A stretch of 64,000 nucleotides of DNA from Pseudomonas pharyngis (lineage in GTDB: Bacteria > Pseudomonadota > Gammaproteobacteria > Pseudomonadales > Pseudomonadaceae), in the NCBI RefSeq assembly GCF_021602345.1, contig NZ_BQID01000002.1:679190-743189 (forward strand), in the 5' to 3' direction. Below, piece by piece: positions 62,908-64,000 of this stretch. The translations under genes were made by a program, and so were the position numbers. Below the pieces are notes generated by a model that was not told the origin of the DNA, did no database searches, and saw nothing but the letters and a program-made list of their open reading frames with translations. Every line of letters begins with the position of its first letter. Positions within the stretch are counted from its first letter, which is position 1.

Positions 62908-63654
62908 ATGAAAACCTCATACTGGCTGGCCGCCGCCTGCCTGGCAGCAAGCGCGTCAGGCTATGCCAATGCAGGATTCAAACCCATCGAAATCAAGGAC
63001 CAGGAGCTCGCAGAGCTGCGCGGTCGTTATGTCATGCCGGGCCGGATCATCAGCTTCGGTGTCGTCATGAGCAGTACCTGGCGCAACGCCAGTGGAGATC
63101 TGATCGGGGCATCGGCCTCGATGCAATTGCAGGCCGCTTCGGTCAAACCTGAATTCTACGTCTCGACCATCAAGGAACACGGCAATGGCAGTACCCCGGA
63201 ACTGGGGACTGGCTCGGTCGTGGGTGGCGCGGCACTCAACTCAAGCCAGGGCGTGACGCAGAGTGTGCGCGCCGCTGGCGACGGCAACTCCGCCTACAAC
63301 AACGTTGCGATCAACGTCAAAGAAGCCAGCCAGGCACCTGCGCTGATGCCTGCCCAGGGCCAGGCCTTGATGGCCGGCCAGACCATTTCCGGCAGCAATG
63401 GCGCCGGCAGTGTCGCTGTTTCAGCCACGAATGGCGGTGTGCAAATGGCCATTCAGGCCTCCGGCAATCAGGGGACAGCCTTGCAACAAGTCGCCCAGGG
63501 CGGACTGCTGCAAAACACCCGTTTGCTCGGTAACGCAAACGTAGTCAACAACCTGACCCAACTCAACGTTGTCCTGAACAATAACGGCATGACTGCCGGC
63601 GCACTGGACTGCAACCTGACTCAACTCAGGGCACTACGCAATATCGGATATTGA
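62908..63654 (+). CDS. fapE: Fap fibre-associated protein FapE
   Basis: 248 residues from the ATG at 62908 (GGGAG upstream; an ATG at 62890 is a weaker choice). Signal peptide MKTSYWLAAACLAASASGYANA, then a fibre-type region with GNSAYNNVAINV and AMQIQ-like Gln/Asn/Gly-rich repeats (NVVNNLTQLNVVLNNNGMT). It is a minor, exported component of Fap fibres. Confidence 0.9.
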   Translation: MKTSYWLAAACLAASASGYANAGFKPIEIKDQELAELRGRYVMPGRIISFGVVMSSTWRNASGDLIGASASMQLQAASVKPEFYVSTIKEHGNGSTPELGTGSVVGGAALNSSQGVTQSVRAAGDGNSAYNNVAINVKEASQAPALMPAQGQALMAGQTISGSNGAGSVAVSATNGGVQMAIQASGNQGTALQQVAQGGLLQNTRLLGNANVVNNLTQLNVVLNNNGMTAGALDCNLTQLRALRNIGY

Positions 63655-63699
63655 ACTACGCTGAGTCTCGATCATTGGGCTTAAAGGGACGGCTTATTC

Positions 63700-64000
63700 A
63701 TGTATCGATCAGTATCACTGCGTGCTGCTGTATGTTTGAGTACTCTTCTACCCGCGGCGATGCTGCAAGCAGCACCCGACGCCGATGTAGAAGCCCTGAA
63801 ACAGGAACTTCTGGAGCTTAAGCAACGATACGAAGTACAACAGAAAGCCCTGGCGGTACTCGAACAACGGGTCCGCCAGGTTGAAGAACAACCCGCCTCT
63901 CCGCCCCCAAAACGCCTGGCCAAATCGCCTTCGGACATGAAAGGCAACCGGGTGGCTGCAGGGGCCGGGGCTGCAGCCACCCGGTTGCCTTTCATGTCCG
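63700..64000 (+). CDS. fapF: Outer-membrane amyloid exporter FapF (3' end outside window)
   Basis: The first 100 residues are visible: signal peptide MYRSVSLRAAVCLSTLLPAAMLQA, a coiled-coil region (DVEALKQELLELKQRYEVQQKALAVLEQRV) and a Pro/Lys linker (PPPKRLAKSPSD). The beta-barrel that forms the trimeric pore lies beyond the window. The last 69 bases form a perfect inverted repeat, so the true FapF sequence here should be checked. Confidence 0.88.
   Translation, partial: MYRSVSLRAAVCLSTLLPAAMLQAAPDADVEALKQELLELKQRYEVQQKALAVLEQRVRQVEEQPASPPPKRLAKSPSDMKGNRVAAGAGAAATRLPFMS
63932..64000. repeat. Perfect 30-bp inverted repeat at the window end inside fapF
   Basis: 63932-63961 and 63971-64000 are exact reverse complements (arms CGGACATGAAAGGCAACCGG... 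and ...CCGGTTGCCTTTCATGTCCG) with a 9-bp centre GGGCCGGGG. The frame stays open through it. A perfect repeat that stops exactly at the window boundary may continue beyond it. Confidence 0.95.

Overview
The window comes from a Pseudomonas of the fluorescens group. The evidence is a mannitol/arabitol operon in the order mtlR-mtlEFGKDYZ, a fap functional-amyloid operon, typical fluorescent-pseudomonad intergenic repeats (a REPIN with GTGGGAGCGAGCCTGCTCGC arms), DUF2790 and DUF1652 small proteins, an OprD porin, and high GC with Pseudomonas-like codon use. No rRNA, tRNA, insertion sequence, prophage or CRISPR array was seen.

Layout. 1-8363: a dense two-component block. It holds three hybrid or multi-domain histidine kinases, a receiver-less CheB, a CheR and two single-domain receivers. 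Most lie on the minus strand with overlapping ends, suggesting one co-translated signalling unit without its own chemoreceptor. 8364-15103: accessory genes, namely a 1297-residue toxin-like protein ending in an aspzincin-type (M35-like) metallopeptidase signature, a glycosyltransferase, and a PI-PLC-type phosphodiesterase without a signal peptide. 15157-24778: mannitol uptake and catabolism (activator, ABC importer, mannitol 2-dehydrogenase, xylulose kinase, fructokinase), with intergenic repeats after mtlE and mtlD. 24823-26781: a lytic-transglycosylase-like lipoprotein and an OprD porin.

27047-36884: two orphan type VI secretion (T6SS) vgrG islands with almost identical VgrG trunks and different tips. 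The first carries an SLT-type peptidoglycan effector and a putative periplasmic immunity protein. The second carries a DUF4123 adaptor, a Tle1/DUF2235-like effector whose nucleophile elbow has Asp in place of Ser, and three DUF3304 membrane-anchored presumed immunity proteins. Genes in each island are joined by stop/start overlaps. No T6SS core genes are present.

36923-46738: mixed housekeeping and small genes. These include ecotin, a threonine dehydratase preceded by an apparent ribosome-mediated attenuator (21-residue leader peptide with clustered Ile codons, alternative hairpins, intrinsic terminator), a CorA-like transporter, and a divergent pair of an RLAN/RimK-type ATP-grasp ligase and a GNAT-C39 peptidase fusion. 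46930-59679: Ku, LpxO-like hydroxylase, YbiT ABC-F ATPase, MFS transporter, hydrolase, azoreductase/LysR pair, YjbR and DUF1294 proteins, UppP, a Cache chemoreceptor, and a PnuC/ribosylnicotinamide kinase salvage pair. 60037-64000: fapA-fapF, with an intrinsic terminator between fapC and fapD. The window ends inside fapF, in a perfect 30-bp inverted repeat that may be an assembly fold-back.

All function calls come from reading translated sequence and motifs. No database search was run. Starts were chosen by Shine-Dalgarno spacing, overlap with the upstream stop, and position of the first recognisable domain.
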